From positions 1-30,195 of the forward strand of contig JANBPK010001302.1 in NCBI GenBank assembly GCA_027579435.1: 30,195 nt of DNA, written 5' to 3'. Position numbers and translations under genes: made by a program. Shown in pieces: positions 28,025-30,195 of the stretch (position 1 is the stretch's first letter; every line of letters begins with the position of its first letter). The stretch comes from Candolleomyces eurysporus (Eukaryota; Basidiomycota; Agaricomycetes; Agaricales; Psathyrellaceae). The notes under the pieces were generated by a model that saw nothing but the letters and a program-made list of their open reading frames with translations, had not been told where the DNA came from and did not search any database.

Positions 28025-30195
28025 ATGATCCATTCCACTTTCATTCTTTTATCACTTTTTGGAGCCGTTTATGGCCAACTAAACGATTGGAGCAAACCTT
28101 GCCTTTCGGGTGTCTGCTTTTATGGTGAGTTGTGGCATTCCTTTTCTAAGAATAGCATCTCACTGATGAGTTCGCCTTAGATCTACCATCGTCATCAGGC
28201 TCGGCCTCTGGGACACTGCAAATTGTACGTGCCCTGTGGTCTTCGTTAGCTTTCCCACTTGCTGATAAAAGTGACCGAACGACAGACGGGCTCCACTGAT
28301 TCCATTACCGACATCACAACTGCAGCAGGATGGGAGATTTTGGACTGTCAAAAAGACGCGCTTTCACAAGATATTCGGCTGGTCTGCACTGGCGGGGAAT
28401 CAGAATGTGACCATCTATATCAGAGCATCGGTGCTGTTGGGAAGATTGCTCGGCTTCCAGAGAGGGTATGTGTCTAGATTATTGATCATTCATTAGTGGC
28501 GAACTCAGGCATTTTGATATTCAGTGTGGCCAAAACGCGTTCGCTCACATATCTCGAGCATGGGTTCCAGAAGACCAGTCGATTCCCGAGAATATCGCCC
28601 GGCGGCTAGTGAGGCGAGGTGGAGTGCAGCCTGAAGTGAAGGCCCTGCATATCGATACCGATTTCGCATCTGCAGACACCTCTCAGTATGCACTTTTCTA
28701 TCCTGTTGACTCGAGGGTTCAGATGACTGACCCCTCTGCAGAATTGGCACCGTCAGCTTCGCCATTCAGGCAGCCAACGTTCCCGGCGCGGCGGCATCTG
28801 TACCTCCTACTTCCCTCGGTGCCCGAGAAAAGCGACAGTTTGGATTTATCAAGAAAGCAATTTCAGGTGAGTCTTACTATAGTATCGTCTGGTTGGATGC
28901 TAACCGAGCCTTGCTGATCAGCTGTGAAGCAACTCAATGATCTCAGTCTTGACGAGTCCATCACTCTTCCACCACTCAAAGTCGACAAGACGTTCAACGT
29001 ACTTGACCAGGAGCTCGCGTGTCCCCCGTTGGAGGCTCGTCTCAAGCTGGACGTTTCCGCCAAGGCGCATGCTGTAGCAGCTATCGGTGTTGCGGCGGAG
29101 GGTACAATCATCCCACCCAAGATTGATGATTTCGCCATCACTGCCAGTATGTTTTTCATTCTTCTCTTCTGACAATTACGCTGACGGTATGATGAGCTCT
29201 CAACGCTGCTCTTAACGGTGCTGTCAACCTGACTGGCGGACTTACGGGCTCGATCGACTCGGGGAGGATTAGCGTCTTCCAGATCGGTATTCCTGGACTC
29301 GACTTCCCAGGGTATGACTTTCTTCGATTTTTCAGATTTATGCGTATCTTGACAAACGGTCTTGTAGTATCTTGACAATTGGACCATCGTTCCAGGTTGA
29401 TGTGCAAGCCAATGCCGATCTCGATGTTAACGCCGACGTCAGTGTTGGAATCAACTACAAGATCGAGAAGGCTTCGCTAGTGTTCCCCCCGAGCAGTGAC
29501 GAGGCACAGGCTCAGGGAGGGTCATTCAAGCTCAATGATACCCGTACGCATATTTTGACCTGCATTGGAATTTGACTGACCAATCTTTTGATACTTAGCG
29601 CTGAAGCTGGCTGTTAGCCCCGCCCTCCAAGCCACCGGGACCCTTGAAGCGCACCTAATTCCCAGTCTCAACCTCGGTATCGAGGCTCTAGGAGGCGTCG
29701 CTGATGCCACCGTTTTCCTCGAGTTGGACGCATCCGCGGCTATGAGGCTCAGCCTCGAGGGTCGAGCTGAAGCTGCAATCACTGTGAACCGCACAAGTTC
29801 TCGCAAAAATGCAATTGGGAAAATTCGTGAATTCGCCGAGTCTTCTTCCCCGAACCGCGTCGTCGGACGAGCCATCGCGATGCGACAGGCTGCCGCCTCT
29901 GGCTCGCGTTCTGGTGTCAGCGTTACTCCCAGCACGGGTGCTAGCTTCGGAGGTTGCTTCGAGATCTTGGCCGGCTTGGGTGTCAACGCTGGTGCGAGGG
30001 CGGAATTCTTTGGGCTGTTCGACGAGGAAACCGTTGTTCCCCTCTTCAACAGGGAGTTCGAGCTGTTCAAGGTACAGTCCTCTCCTCTGACATCACCTTC
30101 ACCTGCGTACAAGTCCATTCTGATCCACCTTTATTTCACAGAGATGCTTTGGAGACCAAGCTGGTTCGCGTCGTAGGAGCTTCAGATTCGCGAGA
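28025..30195 (+). CDS. Gene L: large secreted protein, paralog of gene K, cut by the window end
   Basis: Exons 28025-28124, 28181-28224, 28286-28465, 28525-28685, 28742-28866, 28922-29146, 29197-29311, 29368-29543, 29599-30071, 30142 to the edge; at least 551 codons. Exons 4-8 have exactly the lengths of K (161, 125, 225, 115, 176 nt), with the same phases. Signal peptide MIHSTFILLSLFGAVYG. Shared blocks: WSKPCLSGVCFY, DITTAAGWEILDCQ, CGQNAFAHISRAW, LHIDTDFASADTS, VAAIGVAAEGTIIPPKI, ILTIGPSFQVDVQANADLDV, HLIPSLNLGIEAL, SFGGCFEILAGLGVNAGA. A dibasic GAREKRQFGF near residue 210 could be a processing site that K lacks. The last visible residues RCFGDQAGSRRRSFRFAR match K exon 10. The stop is outside the window. 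Function unknown; secreted, probably a beta-rich fold. Confidence 0.85.

Overview
The window looks like nuclear DNA of a filamentous fungus, most likely a basidiomycete (Agaricomycetes). Genes are split by many short GT-AG introns (about 44-87 nt). Promoters carry TATA boxes roughly 30-40 nt upstream of pyrimidine-rich leaders. Most products begin with signal peptides, and there is no operon structure. Seven undetermined bases (N), several beside homopolymers, point to a draft assembly. Family names below come from reading the sequence; no database search was run.

The main content, about 0.7-19.5 kb, is a tandem array of seven related genes (here A-G), plus an eighth broken copy (H) near 21.3-21.9 kb. 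Each encodes a small secreted precursor: signal peptide, short acidic spacer, dibasic site, then usually two modules of about 65-105 residues. A module has an acidic segment (consensus near DLSDIDNRDFDLDELE), a basic site, and a cationic amphipathic stretch with a central Ser-Pro or similar hinge, ending at another dibasic site. Almost every module is one exon with phase-0 introns. I read these as Kex2-type processed multi-peptide precursors whose cores resemble helix-hinge-helix membrane-active peptides. I know of no described family that matches. A is on the minus strand; B, C, D, E, F and G are on the plus strand. B and C lie in one tandem duplication (about 4.64-7.2 and 7.46-10.1 kb). D and E lie in another, which leaves a decayed F-like promoter after D. 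G and the convergent membrane-protein gene I were duplicated together into H and J.

All seven promoters share a GGGCNGGTCCC leader motif. Five (A, B, C, F, G) also share a small hairpin at the expected mRNA 5' end, and four (A, B, C, G) have a 5'-UTR intron ending two bases before the ATG. The family therefore probably shares regulation. Genes C, D and G carry one-base insertions in core-coding exons, mostly in A8 or G7 runs. These are either sequencing errors or decay.

Other genes: M (3.7-4.6 kb), a broken secreted beta-propeller-like protein; I and J (19.7-20.9 and 22.1-23.3 kb, minus), paralogous multi-pass membrane proteins; K and L (24.6-26.9 kb, and 28.0 kb to the window edge), paralogous large secreted proteins with matching exon structure. 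Two MITE-like inverted-repeat elements lie at 133-476 and 7556-7816. The second interrupts one copy of the B/C duplication, and the other copy preserves the empty site.
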